Part shown: piece after piece, positions 1 to 8,928 of the stretch | Numbering within the stretch: position 1 is the first letter of the stretch | Layout of the letters: each line of letters opens with the position of its first letter | Assembly: GCF_001555965.1 (NCBI RefSeq) | Contig: NZ_LSHX01000031.1 | Span: 1-64,000 of the forward strand | Origin: Sphingomonas sp. CCH21-G11 | Lineage (GTDB): Bacteria; Pseudomonadota; Alphaproteobacteria; Sphingomonadales; Sphingomonadaceae | DNA: 64,000 nt | Reading direction: 5' to 3' | Translations under genes and position numbers: made by a program | Notes under the pieces: generated by a model | Told to the model about the DNA's origin: nothing | What the model saw: only the letters and a program-made list of their open reading frames with translations | Database searches by the model: none

Positions 1-900
1 CCGGTCGCCGACCGCATCCGCGATCGTCGGCAGCGCGCGTGCCGACGACATCACCCCGTCGAGCTGGCGTCCGCCATGGTTCGACACGACGATCGCGTCG
101 GCACCCAGCGCCGCGGCTTCGCGTGCATCGTCGGGGTCCAATATGCCCTTGATGACCAGCGGGCCGTCCCACAGCTCGCGGATCCAGCCGAGATCGCGCC
201 ACTGGATCGACGGATCGAAATTGGCCCCCAGCCAGCCGATATAGTCGTTGAGCCCGCTGTTGCGGCCAAGCACCGCCGCCAGGTTGCCCAGCGTATGCGG
301 CCGCCCCATGACGCCCACGTCCCAGGCCCAGCCGGGCTTGCCCATCGCCTGCGCGACGCGCCGAACCGCTGCGTTCGGGCCCGACATGCCCGAATGCGCG
401 TCGCGATAGCGCGCGCCGGGCACCGGCATGTCGACGGTGAACACCAGCGCCTTCGCGCCCGCCGCCTTGGCGCGCGCGATCAGGTCGCGCATGAAGCCAC
501 GGTCGCGGATCACGTAGAGCTGGAACCAGAAGCGGTCGGGCGCGGCGGCGGCGACGTCCTCGATCCCGCAGATCGACACGGTCGACAGGCACGTCGGGAT
601 GCCCGCACGCGTGGCGGCGCGCGCGGCCTGCACCTCGCCCCGCCGGGCATACATGCCGCTGATGCCGACGGGGCCGAGCATGACGGGCAGGTCCTGCTGC
701 ATGCCCAGGATCTGTGTCGTCAGGTCGATCGTCGCGACGTCCTTCAGCACCCGCTGGCGCAGCGCGATCGCCGACAGGTCGCTGACGTTGCGGCGCATCG
801 TGTCCTCGGCATAGGCACCGCCATCCGCATAATCGAACAGGAAACGGGGCACACGGCGGCGGGCCGCCTCACGGAAATCAGCAGTGGACGAAATGATCAT
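1..900 (-). CDS. lldD: L-lactate dehydrogenase (FMN-dependent), C-terminus missing
   Basis: Oxidises L-lactate to pyruvate at the inner membrane and passes electrons to the quinone pool. The first 300 codons are present; the gene runs off the left edge of the window, so roughly the last fifth of a typical 380-residue protein is missing. The N-terminus ([16 protein letters not shown], then [11 protein letters not shown]) matches the start of LldD proteins. The last visible residues contain [10 protein letters not shown], the active-site motif of the FMN-dependent alpha-hydroxy-acid oxidase family that carries the catalytic histidine and the substrate-binding arginine. The start is ATG at 900, chosen from the family N-terminus; no strong ribosome site is seen. 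A 6-bp inverted repeat lies upstream at 935-950. Another 2-hydroxy-acid substrate is possible but less likely. Confidence 0.9.
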   Translation of the reverse strand, partial: MIISSTADFREAARRRVPRFLFDYADGGAYAEDTMRRNVSDLSAIALRQRVLKDVATIDLTTQILGMQQDLPVMLGPVGISGMYARRGEVQAARAATRAGIPTCLSTVSICGIEDVAAAAPDRFWFQLYVIRDRGFMRDLIARAKAAGAKALVFTVDMPVPGARYRDAHSGMSGPNAAVRRVAQAMGKPGWAWDVGVMGRPHTLGNLAAVLGRNSGLNDYIGWLGANFDPSIQWRDLGWIRELWDGPLVIKGILDPDDAREAAALGADAIVVSNHGGRQLDGVMSSARALPTIADAVGDR

Positions 901-1030
901 CCGGCAGGTCGCGAGGTCAGGCCCGGCGCGCCGCCAGGTGGAGGCACCTGCAGTGAATGGCGCACGGGATCAGGGCGCACTGAGCGGCTCGTCGCCAGTT
1001 CTGAGCGGAGCCGCCGCGCCACGTCTCTAT

Positions 1031-1561
1031 TCACTCCGAAGGCGCGCCAGGCGTCGGCGTGCCGAGCGCCCGGCCATCCTTGCGCAAGGCCATAGCTGGT
1101 ACCTCGGTGACTTCCACGCCAATGCGGCGCGTTTCGCCACCCCGGCCCAGGATCACATAGGATGGCCCGATCCGCTCGAGGCGCGTGCCGTCAGGCAGTT
1201 GCACCCCCGCCCGCCATGTCGCCACCGTGCCGTCCGGCGCCTGGAGCGACGCTGAGGGATCACTCGAGCTCATGTCGACATGTTTGAGCACATATCCCTC
1301 GCCGATGGGCCGAATGACGTTGCGCAATTCAACCGCAGGTGCCGCCGACCCGCCGGCTGCAGGCGCGCGTTCGACCTTGATCTCGCCCGCCGCGCCCGAC
1401 GGTCCGTTGTCCCGCGCGGCGCCGAACAGGAGCAGCCACGTCGCCGCCGTCACGACCGCCGCGACGCCGATGATGATGAGACACAGGGCGCCCAGGCCGA
1501 GCTTTCCGCCTGCCTGGGTGTCCCGTTGTCCTGGTGCCGATCCATTCAGTCGATCGGCCAC
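1031..1561 (-). CDS. single-pass membrane protein with GspC-like periplasmic region
   Basis: 176 residues: a short cytoplasmic tail, one transmembrane helix at about residues 22-46 (LGALCLIIIGVAAVVTAATW), then a periplasmic part. The segment with LPDGTRLERIGPSYVILGRG and the following GETRRI resembles the homology region of type II secretion protein GspC (bitopic, one helix, small beta-domain), but there is no PDZ domain and no other Gsp gene is present. The start is GTG at 1561, one base after the TAG stop of the upstream secreted glycosidase, so translation is probably coupled; no independent Shine-Dalgarno is visible. It may help export or anchor the neighbouring enzyme. The GspC relation is my reading of a short motif and is tentative. 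Confidence 0.6.
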   Translation of the reverse strand: MADRLNGSAPGQRDTQAGGKLGLGALCLIIIGVAAVVTAATWLLLFGAARDNGPSGAAGEIKVERAPAAGGSAAPAVELRNVIRPIGEGYVLKHVDMSSSDPSASLQAPDGTVATWRAGVQLPDGTRLERIGPSYVILGRGGETRRIGVEVTEVPAMALRKDGRALGTPTPGAPSE

Positions 1562-1562
1562 G

Positions 1563-3215
1563 CTAGTTCAGTCGAATGATCGTGGCTGTCGCCGGCTGCG
1601 ATGTGATCGCGATGCTGGAGTTCGAGCCACCCACCGGCGTGACGGGGACGTTGGTCCAGGTCGCGCCGCTGAACACCCCGGTCGTCGATACGCTGCCACC
1701 GCCCAGGGTGATCCCGGCGGTCGTTGTCGCCGACAGATCGCTGGCGGATGATGTCTGCAGCACGATGCTGCTGGCGCTGGCGTAAAGGCGCCCGAGATCG
1801 ACATTTACCACACGGCTCGACGACGAGTCCGGATCGCTATAGTTGACGACGACGACGGTCAGCCCGTTGCCACTTGCGGCACGGAGCGCATAGACGCGCG
1901 TCTGGTTGAGATCGTCGCTGTTGGCAAAGGTGACCGGCAGGAAATGACCCGAGCCGACCAGCCGTGCCGCGAGCGCGCCGTAAAAGGGCACGGCCGCCTG
2001 GACGGCGCCGGCGTTGCGCGCGGCGTCATCGGGCGAGCAGAACAGCGAGTACCAGCCATATTCCGGCGCGATGTCGCCGCAGCGGCCGAACATCGAATGC
2101 AGGTAATGGCGCTGGATTCCTTCGCGCGCGAACAACAGGCTGCTGTCCAGCGTCCAGAGCGCCGCGGCGAAGCTGTTGCTGACCGCCGGCCGACCGGCAC
2201 AAGAATAGGAATTGCGCTCGTCCAGAACCGCCGGGACGTTCAGGTCGGGATTTGCGGCACGGCTGACGATAAATTGCGCGGCATTGATCTGCCCGTCATA
2301 CACCCCTCTGCTCGTCAGGTTGCTGATCGAGCCGAAGTTGGTGGCACATCCATTATAGTGATGGGCGGTCAGCGCGTTGATGTCCGGCGACGGCAGGGCC
2401 AGCTCGTTCTGGACGAATGCGTCGAGAAACCCGCCAATACTTGCCGTCGCGGCCATGTAATAGCGCGTGTTCGGCGCAGCCTGCTCGATCGCCGTACGAT
2501 ACTGACGCCAGTGCGAAAAATACGTCCCCGGACCGCTTCCGCCCCCATAGACGCCATAGAGGTCGGGTTCGTTGCCGACCTGGACGGCCGCGAGGCCGGA
2601 TCCGAGCTGCGCGCGAGCCGCAGCGACGAAATTCGCCGCTCGGGCCGCGTCGGACGCTGGCGACGCGACCCGTTGACGCAGGTTGACCGTGAGGACGATG
2701 CCCCAACCGGTACGATTGACGAAGTTCCGGAGCGCCGTAAGGCTCGCGGGCGTGATCCGGCCGCGACCATCTTGCGTCGTCGATCCAGGGACATAGGTTG
2801 CCCATGCCGGGGTCGGCTCGTTCGTGCTCGTCCAGAACGTGGTGTCGCCGCCCGATCCACCGATGCGCAGGCGCCGCACGGCGTCTGACCCGCCGAGGGT
2901 ATTGAAGAGCTGCGCCACCGTGGTCGAATTGAAGAAGATCGCGGCGTTCTGATCGTTCAACCAGTAGGAGTTGATCGAGACGTTCGGCCGCACGGCGTCG
3001 GTGAAGGGACCCGGCTGGCTCTGGCTCAACGTCACATTCACCGGCGCGGGGGTTTGTGCGAAGGTCACCGGCCCTAGAGCGCAGGTGACGATGAGCGCAC
3101 TGAACGATGTGGCTGCTCGCAATACGAATTTCTGGACAGCGTTTCGTTCAAACCTTTGCAGGTCGACGCCATGCCTCCGTGGAGCCAGTCGAAACGATCT
3201 AATCGTGCCGTTCAT
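1563..3215 (-). CDS. secreted glycoside hydrolase, GH79-like (clan GH-A)
   Basis: 550 residues with an extended N-terminus and a hydrophobic signal segment ending near FAQTPAP (about residue 45). A (beta/alpha)8 barrel is suggested by two glutamates in typical clan GH-A positions: E216 in GNEPDLYG (acid/base) and E333 in LDERNSY (nucleophile), 117 residues apart. A C-terminal beta-sandwich (VVVVNYSDPD onward, about residues 450-550) resembles the small domain of GH79 heparanase/glucuronidase-like enzymes. A longer frame exists, but ATG at 3215 has a clear GGAGG eight bases upstream and leads straight into the signal peptide. It is probably a glucuronidase or similar exo-enzyme in the periplasm or outside the cell; GH30/GH39 are alternatives. 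It is coupled to the GspC-like gene downstream. Confidence 0.7.
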   Translation of the reverse strand: MNGTIRSFRLAPRRHGVDLQRFERNAVQKFVLRAATSFSALIVTCALGPVTFAQTPAPVNVTLSQSQPGPFTDAVRPNVSINSYWLNDQNAAIFFNSTTVAQLFNTLGGSDAVRRLRIGGSGGDTTFWTSTNEPTPAWATYVPGSTTQDGRGRITPASLTALRNFVNRTGWGIVLTVNLRQRVASPASDAARAANFVAAARAQLGSGLAAVQVGNEPDLYGVYGGGSGPGTYFSHWRQYRTAIEQAAPNTRYYMAATASIGGFLDAFVQNELALPSPDINALTAHHYNGCATNFGSISNLTSRGVYDGQINAAQFIVSRAANPDLNVPAVLDERNSYSCAGRPAVSNSFAAALWTLDSSLLFAREGIQRHYLHSMFGRCGDIAPEYGWYSLFCSPDDAARNAGAVQAAVPFYGALAARLVGSGHFLPVTFANSDDLNQTRVYALRAASGNGLTVVVVNYSDPDSSSSRVVNVDLGRLYASASSIVLQTSSASDLSATTTAGITLGGGSVSTTGVFSGATWTNVPVTPVGGSNSSIAITSQPATATIIRLN

Positions 3216-3653
3216 AATCCATCCTCCGTAAGCCCGGCACGACAATATAATATATAGTATATCAGGGCAATGCCGGAATCTGGTCGCGGTGGCAAGTGGC
3301 GTGAGCGGCGAGCACCGCCAGGCCGCGACCTGGCCAGCGTTGCGCCCCGGAAACGTCACGCCATTGGCCCACTTGCGCGGATGGCCCGGATAATCGTCCC
3401 ATCCCCGAGACCCTAACTTCAGGCCGTGCACATCGCGATGATTTTGCCGCGGAGCGGGTCGCCAGCGCGGCGTCCCAAGCACGGTGAGACGCTGGAACGA
3501 TAGCCCTGAGAGAACCGGACTTCGTCATCACGCCCGGAACGACCGTTCCGACGCCTTAGCTCCGGAACGACTTGGTGCGAACGGGAGCCTCGCCGCACGC
3601 ACATTTTAGACGACACCTGGTCAAGTGTTCGCCCCCCGGAAGCGACGCGCTCC
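3216..3653. other. intergenic stretch without a convincing gene
   Basis: 438 bases between the glycosidase start and the stop of the orphan gene. Short frames here lack a ribosome site and have arginine/serine-rich shadow-like composition. The only structured element seen is the AT-rich segment next to the glycosidase start (separate entry). Confidence 0.5.
3243..3264 (-). promoter_or_regulatory. AT-rich promoter/operator candidate for the glycosidase
   Basis: A 22-bp run of almost pure A/T in a GC-rich background, about 30 bases upstream of the glycosidase ATG. On the minus strand it begins TGATATACTATATATTATAT and could hold the -10 region and an operator. Similar TGATA-led AT-rich elements precede the galactose genes at 40879, 47642 and 35763, so a shared regulator is possible but unproven. 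Confidence 0.35.
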
Positions 3654-4298
3654 TTACTCGTTGAGCGGCGGCGTGCCCTTCAACCATCGACCGGTGTTTT
3701 TGACTCGGCCTGGGAACAGCGCGTCCATGGTGTCGCCATAGTTGCTCAGTGCATCCTTCTGGCCTGCCAGGTAAGACTTGGCATGATTGTAGTCGGTCTT
3801 GGTCATGGACGGGCCCGCAGTCGACTTCCGCATCCGCAGATCCATTTCATCCCATTCGGCCAACGCCATGCCAATTCGCGTGCTCGAGACCTTGGTGTGC
3901 ATCACGCCGGATTCGTCAAACATGTAAGTGGTGTCGACGTCAGGCGCGGTCGCGCAGATGGCGACAAGCGTGACCGTCTTGAGCTTGTAGGCACCGATCT
4001 CGTTCGCGAACTGCATCTCGAGGTTCTTGTCCTTGTAATCAGCTCGCGGCTTGAAAAGGCCATAGCTGCCGCGCGCAACCTGCATGTACAGCGCGCCCCG
4101 CGCGCTGACCGTAAAGCGGACGGCATCGCAATATCGGCGGATCGAGCTACGGCCGCCGAACAGATAGACTGAGCGCGTCCCGTCGACGGTCTCGTCGCCC
4201 AGCATTTGCGGGCGGACGAAGTTGGAAAGCATGGTGGTCGCATTCACGCCCAGCGTGTTCAGATACAATGGCCTGTCGATGAACGTCCGTACCTGCAT
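3654..4298 (-). CDS. hypothetical protein
   Basis: 214 residues, no signal peptide or membrane segment seen, and not a family I recognise. The sequence has balanced composition (YLFGGRSSIRRYCDAVRF near residue 45, MFDESGVMHTKVSSTRIGMA in the middle, basic KNTGRWLKGTPP end), which argues for a real gene. I chose ATG at 4298 because GGGGGCGG lies just upstream; an in-frame GTG at 4337 would add 13 residues. It follows the AraC-type regulator gene on the same strand after a 56-bp gap, so both may be on one transcript. No function is proposed. Confidence 0.55.
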   Translation of the reverse strand: MQVRTFIDRPLYLNTLGVNATTMLSNFVRPQMLGDETVDGTRSVYLFGGRSSIRRYCDAVRFTVSARGALYMQVARGSYGLFKPRADYKDKNLEMQFANEIGAYKLKTVTLVAICATAPDVDTTYMFDESGVMHTKVSSTRIGMALAEWDEMDLRMRKSTAGPSMTKTDYNHAKSYLAGQKDALSNYGDTMDALFPGRVKNTGRWLKGTPPLNE

Positions 4299-4354
4299 TT
4301 TTCCGCCCCCGCGCTTCGCGTTCGGAGGATAATCCACATCAGGCGGCGCCAGCG

Positions 4355-5467
4355 CTAATCCTGGTGTCGCAATCGAGACGTCGCGTTGTCGCAGGGCGGG
4401 TCGGCGCGTTCGTCGCTCGGCGTACAGCCGAAACGCGACCGATAGCGCCGGCTGAAATTGATCGTGTCATAGATGCCGCAGCGGGTTGCGATCTCGCTCA
4501 CGGCTACGCTGGCAGGGAGGGTACGCAACAACCGCCTGGCGCGCTCGAACCGACGCTGATGGATGACGGCGGCAATCGATGTGCCTTGATCGGCAAAGGC
4601 GCGATAGAGTGTCGCACGCGAACAGTTGAGGCGATTGGCCAGCAAATCGGGGCTCAGGCCCGGTGATGAAAGATGCCGGTCGATCACCATCATGGCGACC
4701 GAATAAAGCGCCCGCCTTCGCGTCGCATCACCCTCAATCGGCCCAGCTTCGATCCGCATGAGGGCGAAGCTGATCGTCTGCACAAGTTGGTCGAGCATCA
4801 ACGCAGCGGCGTGCGGCTCAACCATCGGCAGCAGGTCCAAGACCATTTCGAACTGGCGGCGAAGCAGCGTGATCGACGACGTCCGGTTAAGTTGATCGAT
4901 CAGCACGCTGGGGCGCGGCACATCATGGCCCAGCGCCCGAACCACGGTGCGGCGTGGCAATCCGACGTGCATGCCCCGGTGCGCCGTCCAGCCCAATTCG
5001 CATGGGCGCGCCGCATCGTAGACGAAGAGATTTCCGGGCCCCGCGCGCGTGATGCGATCGCCTTGCTGGGTGGCCTGGCGCTCGCCTTCGATTACGAACC
5101 CGATGCTGATCATATCGCCGCCATCGCGCTCGATCTGGCGGGTGGTGCGCACCCCGCGCACCGCATCCGACCGGTAGCGATAAATTTCGACGGTTCGCAT
5201 CAACGCACCATGCACCTCCGCCGAGAATAGCGGCGCGTCGACCGGTCGCGGCATAGCTTCGAAGTGATAGTACGCGATGTTGCACCAGTATGCGAAGCGA
5301 TCGGCTGGTGGCACTGCATCGGTCGAGACATTGACCAATATGGGTGTCTCGGGATGGACGATCGCCGGGGTCCAGCGCGCTTCGCCGGGTGCCCAATCTG
5401 CGGCGGTCGACGCCGTTCGTGACTTCGACCGGGAAGCGGGCTGGTCCATCGCAAGTTGAAATAGCAT
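4355..5467 (-). CDS. AraC-family transcriptional regulator
   Basis: About 370 residues. The N-terminal two thirds look like the AraC-binding-like cupin domain found in large AraC/XylS regulators (VSTDAVPPADRFAYWCN, then GNLFVYDAARPCEL). The C-terminal 100 residues form the double helix-turn-helix (LSPDLLANRLNCSRATLYRAF and VSEIATRCGIYDTINFSRRY). The reading frame stays open to 5632, but the extra N-terminal stretch looks non-coding; ATG at 5467 is my choice, with ATG at 5449 as alternative. It is divergent from the RTX gene across 293 bases and could control it. The ligand is unknown. Confidence 0.8.
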   Translation of the reverse strand: MLFQLAMDQPASRSKSRTASTAADWAPGEARWTPAIVHPETPILVNVSTDAVPPADRFAYWCNIAYYHFEAMPRPVDAPLFSAEVHGALMRTVEIYRYRSDAVRGVRTTRQIERDGGDMISIGFVIEGERQATQQGDRITRAGPGNLFVYDAARPCELGWTAHRGMHVGLPRRTVVRALGHDVPRPSVLIDQLNRTSSITLLRRQFEMVLDLLPMVEPHAAALMLDQLVQTISFALMRIEAGPIEGDATRRRALYSVAMMVIDRHLSSPGLSPDLLANRLNCSRATLYRAFADQGTSIAAVIHQRRFERARRLLRTLPASVAVSEIATRCGIYDTINFSRRYRSRFGCTPSDERADPPCDNATSRLRHQD

Positions 5468-5760
5468 CCCGAAGCCTCTGGTTGAAGTGCGGGCACGTTT
5501 TTCAGCGCGGCAATTAACGCTGTATCCGGTCGCCACAGAGCCGGCACAGGGCAAGCCGGTTAACAGATCGAGGGTCAAAAACCGCTTTGGTTGAGCCCTC
5601 GTCAACGAACGCCACGTGCGACGCGCTAACAACGGACATGAGACGTGGAGACGTGCGCGCTGATTGACGGGAATCGCGCCACCTTGGCAATGCCGGGTCG
5701 ATGCGGAGCGGGCGTTATCACGGACGCGCGCGGATATGCGACCCAGGGGAAGCGCAGCAC

Positions 5761-8526
5761 ATGGCGATCTTCATCGGCACCGATGGCCCGGACACGATCA
5801 GGGGCACAAGTAGTCTGGCGGAGACCATCTTCGGCAATGGTGGCGACGATCGTCTGGTTGCCGAGGGTGCCGACAGCGTGGTCGGCGGCGCCGGCGATGA
5901 CCTTTTATTCGCCCATAACGGCGCCACCCTGGTCGGCGGAGACGGCGAAGACCGATACTTCGTGAACTTTCCAGTCTCGGGCCTGTTGATCGTTGAGGAT
6001 CGACCCGGCGAAGTCGATCGGCTCAACGCCCTTGCTTCCCATGCGTTGAGCCCGGGCGCCCGGATCGAGATCATCTCGATATTCAATGCCGGTGTGTCGT
6101 TCGTCGGCAACGACTTTGCCCAGCAAATCGAAGGCAGCCTGTTCGATGGCCTGCTCGACGGCGGTCGCAACACGTCGGAGCCGGGTCGGGGCGATACGCT
6201 GATCGGCAACGGCGGCAACGACATTTTCGTCGTGCGCAACCCCAATGATGTGCTGGTCGACTCCGATGGCGGTGCCGACATCGCCTTTATCGACGCAGCG
6301 TCGCTGCAGGCGGCGGGCCAGGCCGTCGCCACCTTCACCCTCGCCGCCGGGGTCATCATTGAAACGCTGTCGGCGGCGACGCACAGCGGCACCGAAGCGC
6401 TGGTGCCGACCGGTAACGGCAGCACCCAGACGATCATCGGCAATTTCGGCAACAACACATTGAACGGCGGCGGCGACGGCGACGACACGCTGATCGGCCT
6501 GGACGGCGACGACACCTATGTCATCGGCGGCCTGGGCAACATCACCATCATCGATTCGGCCGGCACCGACACGATCAATTTCGCGCTGGGGGTCGCCCCG
6601 ACCTTCATCCTGAACGCGGGGGCGTCGATCGACGTCATCAACCTGAGCGCCAACGTCAACCAGGTCTTCGGCAACGAATTCGCCCAGCGGATCAATGGTG
6701 CCGCCGGTGATTTCGACGAAACGCTGGACGGCGGCGGCGGCGCCGACACGCTGGCCGGCGGTGGCGGCGAAGATGACTATTTCGTCGATTCCGCCGACGA
6801 CGTGATCATCGAAAGCGGCTTTGCGGCTAATGGCGTGACCCCGACCGTCGACGTGGTGCAGTTCAACGGCACGACCGGCGGCTATGCCCTGGCCGACGGA
6901 GTCAATGTCGACCGGCTGCTCGCCGGTGCCGCCGGCAACGTCTTCCTGGTCGGCAACAGCTTAAGTCAGCAGATCGTCGGCAACAACGGCAAGAACATCC
7001 TGAACGGCGCGGCCGGCGCGAGCGGTGCGGGCGACACGCTCTATGGCGGCGGCGGCGGCGACATCTATCGCGCCTACAGCGCCGCCGATGTGGTGAGCGA
7101 GGAGATTTACGACTTCGCTACCAGATCAGGGATCGCCGGAACCGACGCGGGCGGGGTCGATACGATATTCACCAGCTCCAGCTATTCGCTGGCGACGGCA
7201 TTCGGCGTGGTCGAAACCCTGTCGGTCGCCGACCACAGCAGCACGACCACCGGCATCGTGCTGACCGGCAATGTCGCCGACAACCAGATCATCGGCAATA
7301 TGGCGGCGAACACGCTCGTGGGCGGCGGCGGCGCGGACACGTTGATCGGCCTCGGTGGGGATGATTTTTACATTCTGGAAAGCATCGACGACCTCCTCGG
7401 CCAGGCCGATATCGTACTGGAAGCGGTCGGTGGCGGGTTTGACACGATCACCTTCGCCGGTGCGGCCGGCGAACCGTTCGTCCTTGGCGCAGGCAGCGAG
7501 GTGGAAGTCCTGCGGCTTGGTGGCGGGCCAGCATTGATCACCGGCAATGAGTTTGGCCAAACGATTTACGGCACGGATCGGCCGCTTTCAGAGACGTTGA
7601 TCGGCGGGGGTGGGGCCGACACGCTGGTGGGCGGTGCCGGCAGCGACGTCTATCGCGTCGACAGCGCGGACGATGTCATCATCGAAACCGGATTGGCACC
7701 CAACGGCTTCACGCAGACCTTCGACCTTGTCGTCTTCGAAGGCACGATCGGCGGCTACGCGTTGGCCGAAGACGTCGCGATCGATGATCTGCGGGCGGAT
7801 GCGGCGACCGGCGACGTCTATCTGATCGGCAATTCGGGCGCGCAACTCATCATCGGGAACAACGGCAACAATATTCTCGACGGCGGCGGTGCCCCGGCCG
7901 GCCTAGGCGACACGTTGCGCGGCGGCGTTGGTGACGACATTTATCGGGTCTATTCTGCCGACGACCGCGCCGAGGAGTTCCCGAATGCCGGCACGGACAC
8001 GGTGTTCACCAGCAGCAATTTCAATCTGGGTCTGTTCGGCGCAAACATCGAAAATCTCATTGCCGCCGACGCGCGCGCGCTCGACAATCTGGTGCTGCAG
8101 GGCAATGCCGGGAACAACAGCATCAGCGGCAATTTCGGGCGCAACGTGCTGGCGGGTGGCGCGGGGGTCGATACGCTGACCGGGCTGGGCGGCGCGGACA
8201 CCTTTCACTTTGCCGACGTGGGTATAGGCAATGCCGACGTGATCGCCGACTTCAGCGCGGCGCAAGGCGACCGGATCTCGCTGAGCGAGGGTACCTTCAC
8301 CGGCTTTACCGGCGCGACCATCACCGCGGCGCAGTTCGTGCTAGGCGTCGCCGCCACCGCTGCGGGTCCGCAGCTCCTGTACGATCAGGCGACCGGTCGC
8401 CTGTTCTACGACGCGGACGGCACCAGTTCGGGAGCGGCACAGATCATCGCCACGCTGATCCCTGGCACCGCGCTCACCAACAACGACATCGTCATCACGC
8501 CGGGAAGCACCGTTCCGACACCGTGA
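5761..8526 (+). CDS. RTX (hemolysin-type) calcium-binding protein
   Basis: 921 residues made almost wholly of RTX material: glycine/aspartate nonapeptides such as GGGGADTLIGLGGDDFY bind calcium and fold into beta-rolls once outside the cell. There is no N-terminal signal peptide, as expected for type I secretion. The C-terminal part has the serralysin-type ending (ADVIADFSAAQGDRISL, then LFYDADGTSSGAAQIIATL) that holds the secretion signal. ATG at 5761 is used because AGGGGAAG lies upstream; a frame extension to 5701 has no support. Residues 227-789 consist of two long tandem copies (see repeats). No enzymatic domain is visible, so it may be an S-layer-like, adhesive or structural exoprotein. 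No type I secretion genes are in the window; the divergent AraC gene may regulate it. Confidence 0.88.
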   Translation: MAIFIGTDGPDTIRGTSSLAETIFGNGGDDRLVAEGADSVVGGAGDDLLFAHNGATLVGGDGEDRYFVNFPVSGLLIVEDRPGEVDRLNALASHALSPGARIEIISIFNAGVSFVGNDFAQQIEGSLFDGLLDGGRNTSEPGRGDTLIGNGGNDIFVVRNPNDVLVDSDGGADIAFIDAASLQAAGQAVATFTLAAGVIIETLSAATHSGTEALVPTGNGSTQTIIGNFGNNTLNGGGDGDDTLIGLDGDDTYVIGGLGNITIIDSAGTDTINFALGVAPTFILNAGASIDVINLSANVNQVFGNEFAQRINGAAGDFDETLDGGGGADTLAGGGGEDDYFVDSADDVIIESGFAANGVTPTVDVVQFNGTTGGYALADGVNVDRLLAGAAGNVFLVGNSLSQQIVGNNGKNILNGAAGASGAGDTLYGGGGGDIYRAYSAADVVSEEIYDFATRSGIAGTDAGGVDTIFTSSSYSLATAFGVVETLSVADHSSTTTGIVLTGNVADNQIIGNMAANTLVGGGGADTLIGLGGDDFYILESIDDLLGQADIVLEAVGGGFDTITFAGAAGEPFVLGAGSEVEVLRLGGGPALITGNEFGQTIYGTDRPLSETLIGGGGADTLVGGAGSDVYRVDSADDVIIETGLAPNGFTQTFDLVVFEGTIGGYALAEDVAIDDLRADAATGDVYLIGNSGAQLIIGNNGNNILDGGGAPAGLGDTLRGGVGDDIYRVYSADDRAEEFPNAGTDTVFTSSNFNLGLFGANIENLIAADARALDNLVLQGNAGNNSISGNFGRNVLAGGAGVDTLTGLGGADTFHFADVGIGNADVIADFSAAQGDRISLSEGTFTGFTGATITAAQFVLGVAATAAGPQLLYDQATGRLFYDADGTSSGAAQIIATLIPGTALTNNDIVITPGSTVPTP
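6439..7293 (+). repeat. RTX long tandem repeat, unit 1
   Basis: Encodes about 285 residues starting GNFGNNTLNGGG. It holds the marker block GNEFAQ, GGGGADTLAGGGGEDDYFVD, SADDVIIE, GGYALA and IVGNNGKNIL in that order. The next unit repeats the same order of blocks with substitutions throughout. Confidence 0.7.
7294..8127 (+). repeat. RTX long tandem repeat, unit 2
   Basis: About 278 residues starting GNMAANTLVGGG, with GNEFGQ, GGGGADTLVGGAGSDVYRVD, SADDVIIE, GGYALA and IIGNNGNNIL in the same order as unit 1. A truncated third start (GNFGRNVLAGG) follows at 8128 and leads into the C-terminal secretion domain. Confidence 0.7.
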
Positions 8527-8928
8527 GGTCGGTGGTGGCAAGGCGCGTGTGAGTCGCGCTGCACCCGTTCCTTCGCGCGCTCGGTCGCGTCCGGGGGCCA
8601 CTTTCCGCTTTCCTTCACCAGCCTTGATATCATCGCGCGCAAACCATGGGCCGTCATTTCATGGCTGGCATGGCCCGGCCGGGCGGTTTCAGTCAGCTAA
8701 GCAAACGTCCGCTTTCGACCATTGTCGTCCAGAACCTGCTCCACTTTTCTGTTGAGTGCGCCGTGCAGCTCGAAAGACGCTGCCCGTATCGCTCGCCACG
8801 CTTGCTTCCTCGGCCGCACGCTGGCCGAACGGGTTATCCCCGGCCCGTCCGACCCCACCCGCGGCTAGACATTATCCTCAAGCGCGCGCGGGACATTATC
8901 CGCGACTTCGTCGTCATGCTTTCCGGAG
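8527..8928. other. intergenic stretch, nothing recognised
   Basis: 402 bases between the RTX stop and the converging reductase gene. Small open frames exist but show no ribosome site or recognisable protein. No clear hairpin plus T-run was found, so the terminators of the two converging genes are not identified. Confidence 0.4.

Noticed and set aside
3419-3616. Small minus-strand frame of 65 codons upstream of the glycosidase
   Set aside because: No ribosome site, Arg/Ser-rich, no recognisable protein.
6439-8200. Possible CRISPR-like or satellite repeat
   Set aside because: The repetition is protein-coding RTX sequence with diverged nonapeptides, not identical DNA repeats with spacers.
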